From: Pedobacter sp.
Lineage (GTDB): Bacteria > Bacteroidota > Bacteroidia > Sphingobacteriales > Sphingobacteriaceae
Assembly (NCBI RefSeq): GCF_031119335.1
Contig: NZ_JAVHXT010000014.1
Coordinates: 56,283-119,778 of the forward strand
Direction: 5' to 3'
DNA: 63,496 nucleotides
Shown here: piece after piece, positions 53,478 to 63,442 of the stretch
Layout: each line of letters begins with the position of its first letter
Numbering within the stretch: the first letter of the stretch is position 1
The notes under the pieces: generated by a model
What the model was told of the DNA's origin: nothing
The model's input: only the letters and a program-made list of their open reading frames with translations
Databases searched by the model: none
Program-made: the position numbers and the translations under genes

Positions 53478-54623
53478 ATGTCTAAAAATTACGAGCTTAT
53501 TGAGCGTTTGGCTTATAAATTTAACCAAGGCAGTATTAGTACTGATGAACTAAAAACACTGACGGATTGGTACAACAGCCACAATGATGAACAAGTTACG
53601 ATTGTTACAGAATCAGACTCCGCAGCTTCTGTAAAGTCGCGGATGATGGAAGTTATTTCACAAAAGATAAAAGAAGAACCATCTGAAATCTCTGTAAAAC
53701 GTCTTCATAGATCATCGTGGATTTCTGCTGCAGCTGCAATATTGCTATTAACTTTAGGTACTTGGGCCATCTTAAGTAACAGAAAGTCAACTGAGCAACA
53801 AAATCTTGCCCAACAACAAATTGTGCCAGGAGGTAACAAGGCTACTTTAGTTTTAGAAGATGGGAGAGAAATTGTGCTTAGCAACAACCAAGCTGGTATT
53901 ATTTCAAATAAAGCAGTAACCTACGCAGATGGAGAATCGATTGGAGATATAAATCCAGAATTAACTACACAAGTTTTCACACTACGCACGCCAAGAGGAG
54001 GCACTTATAAAGTGACACTTCCAGATGGCACACAAGCATGGCTAAACGCCCAATCTACACTCAAATACCCATCTACTTTTGCTGCCGAACAACGTGTGGT
54101 TGAACTTGAGGGCGAGGCATACTTTGAAGTTAAAGCAGCTTATAAGGCCGATGGATCTAAAATTCCATTTAAGGTACAGAGCCGCCAGCAGCTGGTAGAG
54201 GTATTGGGCACTAAATTTAACATGAGCTGTTACGAAGACCAATTAGATGCGAGAACCACCTTAGTTGAGGGCAAGGTAGCTGTAGCTAATGCAAATGGCA
54301 GGTTTATGCTAAAGCCAAACGAACAAGCTATAACATTAAACAACAAGACAACCATAAGAGAAGTAGCGAGCGAGCACTACATTGCCTGGCAACAAGGCAA
54401 ATTTAGTTTCGATGGCAAAACACTCAAAGAAACGCTGCAGGAAATTGGCAGATGGTATAATTTAGATATTATATATGAAAAGACCATTCCCAACGAAGAA
54501 TTAATTGGAGATGCTTTCCGTAACCAAAATATCCACCTTGTGTTACGCCTTTTAGAAGTAGCAGAGATAGACTACCACTTAGATGTTCGCAGTAGAAAAT
54601 TGATTATCAAAGGAAAAAAATAA
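53478..54623 (+). CDS. FecR-type anti-sigma regulator with DUF4974 domain
   Basis: 381 residues. A cytoplasmic N-terminal segment (about 1-75, ELIERLAYKFNQGSISTDEL) would hold a sigma factor. One membrane helix (about 75-99, WISAAAAILLLTLGTWAIL) leads to the FecR periplasmic domain (FTLRTPRGGTYKVTLPDGTQ, WLNAQSTLKYP, VELEGEAYFEV, VEVLGTKFN) and a C-terminal DUF4974 domain (SFDGKTLKETLQEIGRWYNL). It relays the state of the STN-bearing SusC downstream to an ECF sigma factor. No sigma gene lies beside it: the 239 bp upstream is empty and the next gene is divergent. Confidence 0.93.
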   Translation: MSKNYELIERLAYKFNQGSISTDELKTLTDWYNSHNDEQVTIVTESDSAASVKSRMMEVISQKIKEEPSEISVKRLHRSSWISAAAAILLLTLGTWAILSNRKSTEQQNLAQQQIVPGGNKATLVLEDGREIVLSNNQAGIISNKAVTYADGESIGDINPELTTQVFTLRTPRGGTYKVTLPDGTQAWLNAQSTLKYPSTFAAEQRVVELEGEAYFEVKAAYKADGSKIPFKVQSRQQLVEVLGTKFNMSCYEDQLDARTTLVEGKVAVANANGRFMLKPNEQAITLNNKTTIREVASEHYIAWQQGKFSFDGKTLKETLQEIGRWYNLDIIYEKTIPNEELIGDAFRNQNIHLVLRLLEVAEIDYHLDVRSRKLIIKGKK

Positions 54624-54789
54624 AACAACATTTAACCCTAAAAAACCAACCATGAAGTAAACACAATCTAACCTAAAAACTATGGTAACGAAAAATGGGA
54701 AAGGACTGGCATCCTTCCCCACTAAAATATCGGCTAGCCATAGTAGCTCCTCTTAAAGCACAATTGAACTAACCAACAAACTAAAATTA
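54624..54789 (+). other. Potentially structured leader between FecR and SusC genes
   Basis: No established gene. An outer stem ACTATGG/CCATAGT (54679-54685 with 54738-54744) encloses an inner stem GGGAAAGGA/TCCTTCCCC (54697-54705 with 54712-54720, eight of nine paired, loop CTGGCA). A 24-codon frame (54682-54756, MVTKNGKGLASFPTKISASH...) overlaps the structure. It could be an mRNA processing, attenuation or pausing element upstream of susC. This is an inference from base pairing only. Confidence 0.4.
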
Positions 54790-57700
54790 ATGAATAAAAA
54801 TTACTTATCAAGAGTGATGAAGATCATCATGTTCATTCTTTTAGCTGGAATTATGACCGTAAGCGCTTCCAGCTACTCCCAACAAGTCACGCTCAAAGGA
54901 AAAGATATTTCTTTTTCTAATGTGATGGATGCTATTAGAAAACAAACCGGATATACGGTGTTCGGCACAAAAAAGTTACTTGAGGCTGCCAATCCTATTA
55001 CTATCGACGTAAAAAATATGTCGTTAGCTCAATTTATGGAGCAGGTAACACAAGGGCAAGGCATAGGTTTTACCATAGAAGATAAAACCATATCACTTAC
55101 AAGTGCAGTTCCTAAAACGTTACCCAACCCAACTCAGTCTACAAGTGTACAGCAGTTTACCATTACTGGAACGGTTACGAACTCAGAAACAAAGCAGCCC
55201 CTAGAAGGCGTAAATGTTAGTCTAAGAGGCACCTCTTTTAGAACGCAAACCAATGCGAAAGGTCAATATCAACTAAGTATACCTAGCAATAAAGAAAATC
55301 CGGTGATAGTTTTTAGCTACATTGGAATGAAAGCGCAGGAAATTAGTTACCTAAAACAACCTAAACTAGACGTAGCTCTTAAATCTGAGGAAAGCGTAAT
55401 TAACGAAATTGTGGTAACGGGAATTTACCAACGTGATAGAGAAATCCATACGGGTTCTTCTGCAGTTTATACAACCAGAGATTTACAAGTTGTAGGTAAC
55501 CAAGGCATTCTGCAGAGTTTAAAAACGCTAGACCCATCTTTCGCCATCATAGACAATAATTTATTCGGCTCCGACCCCAACCGTTTTCCAGATGTTGAGG
55601 TAAGGGGAAAAAGCAGTGTGATTGGCTTAACAGACGAATTTAGCTCCAATCCAAATCAGCCCTTGTTTATTTTAGATGGCTTTGAAAGCACATTAGCTAT
55701 TATCAGCGATTTGAGTATGGATAGGGTTGCAAGCATTACTGTTTTAAAAGATGCGTCGGCTACTGCCATTTACGGATCAAAAGCTGCAAACGGTGTAATT
55801 GTAGTAGAAACAAAAAGGCCTGTAGCCGGACAGCTAAGGATTAACTATAATCTAAATTCTACGGTTAGCTTTGCCGACCTTACGGATTATAATTTGATGA
55901 ATGCAGAAGAAAAACTGCAATTTGAGTTGTTATCTGGCTTTTATGGAAACCTAAATGCCGACGGGAATATCATTGTAGGCGCCAACTTGCAAAATGAGGC
56001 TCAATATTTTTCTCGTCTAAAAGAAGTAAATAGAGGTGTAAATACGTATTGGGCAAACGAACCCTTGCGTACAGCTTTAACGCAAAGACATACACTTTTT
56101 GCCGAAGGTGGTGACGCAAATCTACGCTACAGTGCATCTTTTAATTATGGTTTAACTAATGGTGTAATGCATGGATCTGACAGACAGGCAACCAATGGTA
56201 ACATCCGTTTATTATACAGAAAAGGTAAGCTATCGGTAAATAACTCTTTGAGTATTGATGATGTGAAAGCCAATAAGGAAACCCAAACCTTTGCAAGTTT
56301 CTCTAGGGCAAATCCATATTTCAGAAAATACGATGAGTTTGGCAATGTAGTCAAGATTTTGGAAGATTTTAGCACTACAGGCATTGCCGATCTTGATCCT
56401 ATTTTTAGCCCAATGTATGATCAAGGCAACCTGAACATCAATTCGCAAAGATCTTGGGGCTTTACCAACAATTTGGAGATGGAATGGCGAATTTTAGAAT
56501 CGCTGCGTGCTAGAGGTCGTTTTGGTATACGCAGTATATCTTCTAGCGAAGAATTATTTCGTTCGCCATTTAATAGCGAGTTCGAAGAAACAGACCCATT
56601 GGAAAAAGGCTTATATAATGAGGCTAATGGCAAAAATGTTAACCTAGATGGCGATTTCAGTTTGACTTTTGGAAAACTTTTTTCGGCAAAACACATGGTA
56701 AATGCTGTCGCAGGTATGCGTATGGAGCAAAACACCCGTCATAGAAGTGCATTTCAAACACAGGGTTTTGTTGACGATGAATTTGCAAATCCGAATTTTG
56801 CGTTGGGCTACGCTACGGGCAGACGTGCAGATTATACAGAATCAATTCGAAGAGGCGCCAGCTTCTTTATCAATAGTGGATATGCTTATGACCAGCGCTA
56901 TTTGGTAGATTTTACCATGAGGCTAGATGGTTCCTCAATTTATGGTTCCGACAGGCAATTTTCTACCATTTGGTCTGTAGGTTTAGGTTGGAATATCCAT
57001 AAAGAAACCTGGATTAAAGATAATCTCAAAGGGATAAATCAACTTCGTTTGCGTGGCTCGGTAGGTAATCCTGGAAACCAAAATTTCGATGATTATATCT
57101 CGATGCGGATTTATCGTTACAATAACGAAAACCGAAACCCTTTTGGTGCAAGTACCATCATCAGCAATATTGGAAATAGAAATCTAAAATGGCAAACTAC
57201 GTTAGATAGAAACATCGGTCTAGATCTAATAACTCTAGACAATAGGTTAAGAATTAACGCTGATTATTTTGTCAAAAACACAGACCCTTTGCTCGTTTTT
57301 GCAACACTTCCTTCGTCTACAGGTGTAGAGCGAGTGGCACAAAACATTGGTGGACAAGTAACAAAGGGTTTCACCATAGTAGCAGACTACAACCTAATTA
57401 GACGTAATAATTTTAATTGGAGAGTAAACATGAATATGCGCCAATTAAGATCCCGTTACGAAAACATGGGCAATCAACTAAATAGCTTTAACGAGAACAA
57501 CAGAAGCAGAAACTTAGTGCGTTACTATGATGGCGGCAGTCCTTCTGATTTATGGGCAGTACGTTCTCTAGGCATAGATCCAGCTACCGGTCGCGAAGTG
57601 TTTTTAAACAGAAACAATGAGCAAACCTTCGTACACAACTATCAAGACGAAGTGGTGGTAGGTAATAGCGAGCCTAAACTAGAGGGCATTATTGGTTCGA

Positions 57701-58134
57701 GCTTTATGTACAAAGGTTTTATGGCCTCTGTTAATTTACGCTACCGCATTGGTGGCCAAACTTTTATGACTGCACTTTATGACAAAGTAGAGAATATATC
57801 TCTTAGAGGCGTTGCATTAAACCAAGATAGACGTGCTTTATACGACCGTTGGCAAAAACCAGGAGATAATGCCCGTTTCAAGGCCATTTCACGTACTGAG
57901 TTTACACCTATCTCCTCTCGATTTGTGGCAGACAATAATACGATTATCGGCGAATCAATATCAGTAGGATACGAAACTAGCAAAGCTGCTTGGCTAAAGG
58001 CGGTACGTGCCTCATCTATTACGTTTAGAGCTTATATGAATGATATTTTTAATATCTCTACGATAACAAACGAACGTGGTATAGATTATCCATTTGCCCG
58101 TTCTGTATCATTTTCGGCAGCGGTTAGGTTCTAA
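54790..58134 (+). CDS. SusC/RagA-type TonB-dependent transducer with STN domain
   Basis: 1114 residues. The signal peptide (MFILLAGIMTVSASSYSQQV region) precedes an STN domain (about 35-105, KDISFSNVMDAIRKQTGYTV, IDVKNMSLAQFMEQV), which contacts FecR in the periplasm. CarboxypepD_reg (about 125-205, FTITGTVTNSETKQPLEGVN) and a plug follow (EIVVTGIYQRDREIHTGSS, LKDASATAIYGSKAANGVIV), then the barrel ending FSAAVRF. It should both import a ligand and signal its presence. The STN domain and neighbouring FecR fit each other, unlike the SusC at 41474, which has neither. SusD follows after 17 bp. Confidence 0.94.
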   Translation: MNKNYLSRVMKIIMFILLAGIMTVSASSYSQQVTLKGKDISFSNVMDAIRKQTGYTVFGTKKLLEAANPITIDVKNMSLAQFMEQVTQGQGIGFTIEDKTISLTSAVPKTLPNPTQSTSVQQFTITGTVTNSETKQPLEGVNVSLRGTSFRTQTNAKGQYQLSIPSNKENPVIVFSYIGMKAQEISYLKQPKLDVALKSEESVINEIVVTGIYQRDREIHTGSSAVYTTRDLQVVGNQGILQSLKTLDPSFAIIDNNLFGSDPNRFPDVEVRGKSSVIGLTDEFSSNPNQPLFILDGFESTLAIISDLSMDRVASITVLKDASATAIYGSKAANGVIVVETKRPVAGQLRINYNLNSTVSFADLTDYNLMNAEEKLQFELLSGFYGNLNADGNIIVGANLQNEAQYFSRLKEVNRGVNTYWANEPLRTALTQRHTLFAEGGDANLRYSASFNYGLTNGVMHGSDRQATNGNIRLLYRKGKLSVNNSLSIDDVKANKETQTFASFSRANPYFRKYDEFGNVVKILEDFSTTGIADLDPIFSPMYDQGNLNINSQRSWGFTNNLEMEWRILESLRARGRFGIRSISSSEELFRSPFNSEFEETDPLEKGLYNEANGKNVNLDGDFSLTFGKLFSAKHMVNAVAGMRMEQNTRHRSAFQTQGFVDDEFANPNFALGYATGRRADYTESIRRGASFFINSGYAYDQRYLVDFTMRLDGSSIYGSDRQFSTIWSVGLGWNIHKETWIKDNLKGINQLRLRGSVGNPGNQNFDDYISMRIYRYNNENRNPFGASTIISNIGNRNLKWQTTLDRNIGLDLITLDNRLRINADYFVKNTDPLLVFATLPSSTGVERVAQNIGGQVTKGFTIVADYNLIRRNNFNWRVNMNMRQLRSRYENMGNQLNSFNENNRSRNLVRYYDGGSPSDLWAVRSLGIDPATGREVFLNRNNEQTFVHNYQDEVVVGNSEPKLEGIIGSSFMYKGFMASVNLRYRIGGQTFMTALYDKVENISLRGVALNQDRRALYDRWQKPGDNARFKAISRTEFTPISSRFVADNNTIIGESISVGYETSKAAWLKAVRASSITFRAYMNDIFNISTITNERGIDYPFARSVSFSAAVRF

Positions 58135-58151
58135 TTAAAAAGTTAAAAAAC

Positions 58152-59606
58152 ATGAAGACAAAATATAAATTACTTTGCCTCCTACTAACCCTGCTCTCTT
58201 TTTCTTGCAGCAAATGGGTAGAGGTTAAACCAGTAGATAGACTTGGAGAAGATCAACTTTTTGTAAACAAGGAAGGATATTTAAAAGCGTTGAATGGTGT
58301 ATATGTTGAAATGACCAACAGAGCATTGTATGGGCAAGAAATGACAGCCGCTACAGTAGATGTGTTGGGTCAATACTATTTTATGACCAATACACAACAC
58401 GTTTTTCTACAACGAACTACTTTTGCATATACCGATGAAGGGGTTAGAAGAGTATTTGATGGGGCATGGAAAAAAGCATACGAGCTAATTGCCAACTGCA
58501 ACGTCATCATAGAGAAATGCGGAGATGGACCTAGCCAGGCGCTTCCGCAACCATATCATGGCATCATTAAAGGCGAAGCACTTGCACTTAGAGCCATGTT
58601 ACATTTAGATATGCTTCGTTTGTTTGGACCTATTTATTCTACAGGTCGCACGTTACCAGCCATTCCGTATGTAAGCAAAAGTGGTTTTGAGATTGCGCCT
58701 ATTGTTAGTGCCGAACAAGGTATGCAACAAGTAACGGCCGATTTAAAAAGTGCCTTATTATTAATGGCAGATACAGATCCGATACGTACGGAGGGTGTTC
58801 GTAATAGCGCCAATCCTGTTGGAGGAAATGATTTACATTACCGTCAATACCGCTTAAATTATTATGCTACTAAATTATTGCTGGCAAGGGCGTACTTATG
58901 GCAGGGAAACAAAGTAGATGCCCTATTGCATGCGGAAGAATTACTTAATGAGGTACAAACACCTACTAAAACAGTATTCCCGTATGTTACACAGGCCAAT
59001 GCAACTCATGCTGAGCGTCCAGACCGTGTTTTTTCTACCGAAGTAATGTTCTCGTTGTATGACATTAACCGTTTACAAATGTACAATAGGCTTTTTGATG
59101 TTAATCTACAAGTAACTAGCAAATTATCATTCCACACGGGTACAGATTTTACCAGGGTGCAAGCAACTTATGATGATGGCAATGATTATCGTCGTAGAGT
59201 TTGGCAAAATGCTTCTTCAGGAACCGTTACAGCGCTTACTAACACTAAGTATGCCGATGTAGTTGATGGACCTGGACGTTACATGATACCATTAATTAAG
59301 TTGTCTGAAGCACTATTAATTGCTGCAGAATGTCATCCAGATTTGGCTACAGGCACTACCTATTTAAACAAACTCCGCACTGCACGCAATACGTTCAATC
59401 TTACTCCAACGGCTACCAATTTAATTACAGAGTTAGGCAAGGAGTACCGACGAGAATTTTTGGGAGAAGGCCAGTTATTCTATTTCTATAAAAGAAATTC
59501 TTTCCAAAATATTCCTAACCACGCAGTGCTTAACGGCGAAAAAACGATGGTTTTAAATAATTACGTAGTACCGCTTCCAGATAGCGAAATTTCACAAAGA
59601 AACTAA
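58152..59606 (+). CDS. SusD/RagB-type surface lipoprotein
   Basis: 484 residues. Lipobox LLSFSC gives Cys19, then SKWVEVKPVDRLGEDQLFVN, a classic RagB/SusD N-terminus. The helical core includes WKKAYELIANCNVIIEKC, IKGEALALRAMLHLDMLRLF and MIPLIKLSEALLIAAECHPD, and the end EYRREFLGEGQLFYFYKR is the family signature. It caps the STN-type SusC. No carbohydrate enzyme is encoded in this operon, so the ligand may be a peptide or other nutrient rather than a glycan. Confidence 0.93.
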   Translation: MKTKYKLLCLLLTLLSFSCSKWVEVKPVDRLGEDQLFVNKEGYLKALNGVYVEMTNRALYGQEMTAATVDVLGQYYFMTNTQHVFLQRTTFAYTDEGVRRVFDGAWKKAYELIANCNVIIEKCGDGPSQALPQPYHGIIKGEALALRAMLHLDMLRLFGPIYSTGRTLPAIPYVSKSGFEIAPIVSAEQGMQQVTADLKSALLLMADTDPIRTEGVRNSANPVGGNDLHYRQYRLNYYATKLLLARAYLWQGNKVDALLHAEELLNEVQTPTKTVFPYVTQANATHAERPDRVFSTEVMFSLYDINRLQMYNRLFDVNLQVTSKLSFHTGTDFTRVQATYDDGNDYRRRVWQNASSGTVTALTNTKYADVVDGPGRYMIPLIKLSEALLIAAECHPDLATGTTYLNKLRTARNTFNLTPTATNLITELGKEYRREFLGEGQLFYFYKRNSFQNIPNHAVLNGEKTMVLNNYVVPLPDSEISQRN

Positions 59607-59620
59607 CAAAACATAATCAC

Positions 59621-60475
59621 ATGAAAAGACTAATCATATATGTGCTGTTTTTAAACCTGTTTATCAGCTTAACAGCTTGTAAGAAAGAGATGATGGAATA
59701 TGAGGGACGCGAAGGCGTTTACTTTGCTGTGCAACATGGTACCTCTACAGCGGCAGCAAATAGATGGCCATATCAGCCGTTTTCTGATGTAGAATTTGTA
59801 CGTATTGGCGCTCCTGACATAGAACTGCCAATAAAGGTGGCTATTACCGGACCAACCAAAGATTACGACAGAACATTTAAGGTTGCCATAAACCAAGACT
59901 CTACAACGGCGCTACCTAACCAGCATTACGAACCCATCAAAGAGGAATGGATTATACCCAAAGGGGCCATATCAACCATTATCAAAATTAAATTAAAACG
60001 TACGCCAGATTTAGAGATAACACCTGTTACACTTGGGCTTAAATTAATTCCGACAGATCAACTTTCATTATCGTTTCCCGAGTGGGATGCAATCCCTTCG
60101 TTAAACGGCGGCACAGTAGTACCTAAATTTGATGCTAGCTTACACACGCTACGAATTAATGATATTATGGTACAGCCTGCAATATGGCGAGGTTCTATAC
60201 AAGCAGGAAATAGAGAAGGTGGCGTGTTTGGGGCGTTCTCTCGCGAAAAAATGGAGTTCTTTATTGCGAATTGTGGTGTTACCTACGAAGATTTTTCTAG
60301 TGACGCAACAATGCCGATAGTAAGGTCTATCCTGCTATCAAGAGATGCGGCGGCTATTTTAAAGGCATTGTTTGATGCAAAAACGCCAATACTTGAAAAA
60401 GATGGTAGACTGATGTGGGTAGAGGGAGTGCCTTGGACTTCCAATATTGGTGTGCCTTGGGTTCGTACACCCTAA
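59621..60475 (+). CDS. DUF4843 lipoprotein
   Basis: 284 residues. Lipobox FISLTAC gives Cys20. The N-terminal part (MMEYEGREGVYFAVQHG, IELPIKVAITGPTKDYDRTF, ALPNQHYEPIKEEWIIPKGA) matches the Ig-like DUF4843 family encoded after SusC/SusD pairs lacking glycosidases. The C-terminus (about 190-284) is less conserved. Probably a surface-exposed accessory to the SusCD complex. The role is not established. Confidence 0.88.
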   Translation: MKRLIIYVLFLNLFISLTACKKEMMEYEGREGVYFAVQHGTSTAAANRWPYQPFSDVEFVRIGAPDIELPIKVAITGPTKDYDRTFKVAINQDSTTALPNQHYEPIKEEWIIPKGAISTIIKIKLKRTPDLEITPVTLGLKLIPTDQLSLSFPEWDAIPSLNGGTVVPKFDASLHTLRINDIMVQPAIWRGSIQAGNREGGVFGAFSREKMEFFIANCGVTYEDFSSDATMPIVRSILLSRDAAAILKALFDAKTPILEKDGRLMWVEGVPWTSNIGVPWVRTP

Positions 60476-60559
60476 CTGCGTAACTAGCATTAAAATTATT
60501 TGCAAGGCGATAAAAAAATATACAGACTTATTTTTGAAACTAAGACTAAAATTTAAAAG

Positions 60560-62101
60560 ATGAAAATCTATCACTATACCATTATCTTCATCGTAATGAT
60601 ATTTACTGGTTCCTGTAGCAAGGATCTAGGGAACTACGATTACCAACCAATTAATGAGCTAAACATTACAAGCATCCAGAGTAATTACGTTGTGCGTACA
60701 GGTATTGATACACTTCGCATAACACCAAATATTACGGCTAGCATGGACGATGCAGACACCTCAAAATATAACTACTTTTGGATCATTCGCATAGGCTCAA
60801 ATGTTCTCGATACCATAGGCCGTTCCAGAAATTTGGAATATGCCGTGCGTCTAAACCCAGTTCAGTACCCGCTTTATTATAGGGTAACCGAAAAAAAGAC
60901 TGGTATTACCGCTATTGCCAACACTACAGTAACGGTGAATACAGCGTTTTCAAGAGGTTTGTTATTGATGGGAGAAAATGATCAAGGTTTTGCTGAGGCA
61001 GAAATGTTAACGATGATCAGGGATACTGTACTTGTTAAGAACATTTTATCTACTAGCGGTTTACCTCCTTTAAAAGACCCTATAAGCTTGGTACATACAG
61101 GAGGCACCGAAGCTTACATTAAGCTTTGGGCATTCACAAAAAGCGGATCTTATTATTTAGATAGAGCAACATTAACTGGCACTGTAAATAACAACTTTAA
61201 TAGATTGCTTTACGTTTCCGAATCTCTTGATCCGGCTACGCTACACCCGGTTGCTTTGGCGCCACAAATTAGAACTGCGGCAGGCGCAATAGGAAGTACG
61301 CTATATAGAGCAATGATTACTGTAGGCGGCGATGTTTTTGCTAGCTTTCCTATAGTTTTGGGCGGCGATTTTTTTAATAATCCGATTAATAGGGTAGCTA
61401 CAAATCAGGCAGAACGACTTCCTGCAGCTCCTTATGCGCTACATGCTATAAACAACATGTCCTCACTAGTTTGGTATGATACGAGGTACAATCGCTTCCT
61501 AAATTATTCTAGTTTTACAGCACTTGCCTCATCAACCATCAGCGATACTCCAACAGATGCTTTCCCTTGGAACCAACCTGCGGGTCGTACTTTGGTTTAT
61601 GCAGAAAACACACGCAACACAGATGGCGGTTCTACTAACGGAAATTCATTTTCAATCATGAAAGATGCGAATGGTGCACATCATATCTATAAATTCTACG
61701 CAAGCGGTGCTACTCCTGCCAAAAGAGCTTATTATGCCGTAAAACCTATCGCTACTGATTTCGATAAAGCGAATTTCTATGCATTTTCCTCAAACAGAAC
61801 TGTGGTTTTTTATGCGGTAGGAAATAAACTATACGCTTATGACTACAACGTTAACAATGAAAGAATTTATCAATTCCCAGAGTTAGGGGCAGATGAGATT
61901 AGCATGCTGAAATTTGATACGCAAATAGACCAACCTACCAATAGCCTATATATTGCAACGTACAATAGTGCTACCAAAGGCAAATTGCAACGTTTTAGAG
62001 TAGGCACCAACCCAAATGTGGTAGAGTTGCTGCCTCAGCCAAATAGTACTTGGAATAATTTGATTAAAGTTAAAGATGTTAATTGGAGAGCCGTAAACTA
62101 A
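60560..62101 (+). CDS. PKD-like family surface lipoprotein
   Basis: 513 residues. Lipobox IFTGSC gives Cys19, followed by SKDLGNYDYQPINELNITS, the standard start of the PKD-like lipoprotein family. An Ig/PKD-like domain (about 30-140) precedes a larger region with propeller-like strands (SRGLLLMGENDQGFAEAEML; NFYAFSSNRTVVFYAVGNKL; YAYDYNVNNERIYQFPELGA). It probably binds substrate on the cell surface together with SusD and the DUF4843 protein. It lies 84 bp after the DUF4843 gene. Confidence 0.87.
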   Translation: MKIYHYTIIFIVMIFTGSCSKDLGNYDYQPINELNITSIQSNYVVRTGIDTLRITPNITASMDDADTSKYNYFWIIRIGSNVLDTIGRSRNLEYAVRLNPVQYPLYYRVTEKKTGITAIANTTVTVNTAFSRGLLLMGENDQGFAEAEMLTMIRDTVLVKNILSTSGLPPLKDPISLVHTGGTEAYIKLWAFTKSGSYYLDRATLTGTVNNNFNRLLYVSESLDPATLHPVALAPQIRTAAGAIGSTLYRAMITVGGDVFASFPIVLGGDFFNNPINRVATNQAERLPAAPYALHAINNMSSLVWYDTRYNRFLNYSSFTALASSTISDTPTDAFPWNQPAGRTLVYAENTRNTDGGSTNGNSFSIMKDANGAHHIYKFYASGATPAKRAYYAVKPIATDFDKANFYAFSSNRTVVFYAVGNKLYAYDYNVNNERIYQFPELGADEISMLKFDTQIDQPTNSLYIATYNSATKGKLQRFRVGTNPNVVELLPQPNSTWNNLIKVKDVNWRAVN

Positions 62102-62107
62102 AAAGAT

Positions 62108-63229
62108 ATGAAAATTAAAACATCAATAAATTATATTTTGGCAATCTGTCTGCTTCCACTGGTAGGATTTTCTCAAGATAAAAACTTCGCTATAGAGGGT
62201 AAGCTTCATAAAAAACACAACGGCAATTTTGTTAAAATCTATTACCAAAATGGAAGCAGTAAAAAGATCGACAGTACACAAATAAAAAACGGTCAATTTG
62301 TACTTAAAGGAGACCTGGTTGCACCTACTCTTGGAAAGATCAGTCTTGATAATGAAAAAACGGGGGATCAAATTGATATATTTCTCGCTAATGGGACTAT
62401 AAAATTAATAGCGAAAGATTCCATTAGATACGCTAACGTTAACGGAACAGCGCTAACCGACGACCACGAACGTTTAGCCAAGATAATCAGACCGTTGGAT
62501 CAACCTATTTTTGACGGATTTGCTGCCTTTCAAAAAATGCCAGAAGGAGCTGAAAAGAAAGCTTATCTAACTAGCTTAATGAAAGGTCTCGACCAATACA
62601 ATCAGAAAAAGAGGCAAATTATACATCAGTTTGTTACTGATAACCCATCATCTTATGTGTCGCTCTTTCACTTAGACAAAATTTCGCCGGCAAGCATCAC
62701 CAATTACGAAACAACCTATCCTTTTTTCTCTAAGCTAACTACCGAGTTGCAGCAAACGCAGTTAGGAAAGCAACTCGAAAATAGATTGCTTGCTGCAAAA
62801 GGGAAATTAGATGGAGAAGTATTTAAAGATTTTGTTTCCACCACACCTGAAGGAAATTCATTGACTTTAAGGGAAATAATCACCAAAAACAAATATACTT
62901 TAGTTGATTTTTGGGCAAGCTGGTGCGCTCCGTGCAGAAAAGAAAATCCTAATGTTGTGAAAGCCTACAACGCTTTTAAAGATAAAGGGTTTACCGTGTT
63001 GAGCGTTTCTCTAGATAAAGATGGCAGCCAATGGAAAGCGGCAATTGAAGCGGATGGAATGCCTTGGCACCATGTTTCTACCTTAAAAGGCTGGGAAGAA
63101 CCCGCAGCTGTACTTTACAGTATTCGTGCCATTCCTCAAAATATTTTGATAGACGGCAAGGGCAAGATTATTGCAACTAACTTAAAAGTTGAAACGTTGT
63201 ACAATAAAATACAACAACTATTAGATTAA
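62108..63229 (+). CDS. TlpA-like thioredoxin with N-terminal DUF4369 domain
   Basis: 373 residues with a signal peptide (ILAICLLPLVGFSQ). DUF4369 (about 25-125, FAIEGKLHKKHNGNFVKIYY) is followed by a helical linker and a TlpA/AhpC-TSA thioredoxin domain (about 235-373). The redox motif is WASWCAPCRKENP with Cys273 and Cys276. The cis-Pro region is SIRAIPQNILIDG. It should act as a periplasmic thiol-disulfide reductant. It closes the operon, 6 bp after the PKD-like gene, and is followed by a terminator. Confidence 0.93.
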   Translation: MKIKTSINYILAICLLPLVGFSQDKNFAIEGKLHKKHNGNFVKIYYQNGSSKKIDSTQIKNGQFVLKGDLVAPTLGKISLDNEKTGDQIDIFLANGTIKLIAKDSIRYANVNGTALTDDHERLAKIIRPLDQPIFDGFAAFQKMPEGAEKKAYLTSLMKGLDQYNQKKRQIIHQFVTDNPSSYVSLFHLDKISPASITNYETTYPFFSKLTTELQQTQLGKQLENRLLAAKGKLDGEVFKDFVSTTPEGNSLTLREIITKNKYTLVDFWASWCAPCRKENPNVVKAYNAFKDKGFTVLSVSLDKDGSQWKAAIEADGMPWHHVSTLKGWEEPAAVLYSIRAIPQNILIDGKGKIIATNLKVETLYNKIQQLLD

Positions 63230-63240
63230 TAGCTGAGTGA

Positions 63241-63268
63241 AAAAGGCCGATTAACTTCGGTCTTTTTT
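63241..63268 (+). terminator. Terminator of the FecR-SusC-TlpA operon
   Basis: AAAAGGCCGA (63241-63250) pairs with TTCGGTCTTT through a G-T pair and continues into a six-T run. It lies 11 bp after the TlpA stop. Confidence 0.8.
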
Positions 63269-63380
63269 ATTTCTAGGGCTGTCTTAGTGTTAAGTCGGTT
63301 ATAGCTAGGTTATTGATATACCTATGAATGACAACCCTAGGTAATTCTCAAAGATAAAACACGAAGATTTCAAAATTTAT

Positions 63381-63412
63381 TTTGGAGAAAATGTGCCAAA
63401 CTCCTACCTTTG
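63381..63412 (+). promoter_or_regulatory. Bacteroidota sigma-A promoter of tRNA-Glu
   Basis: TTTG (63381-63384), 20 bp, then TACCTTTG (63405-63412), a full consensus match 30 nt upstream of the tRNA. The remaining gap between the TlpA terminator and this promoter holds only an imperfect inverted pair (CTAGGGCTGTC/GACAACCCTAG, 63273-63340). Confidence 0.85.
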
Positions 63413-63442
63413 CAGACCATTCGGTCGAAATACTATTAAAAT

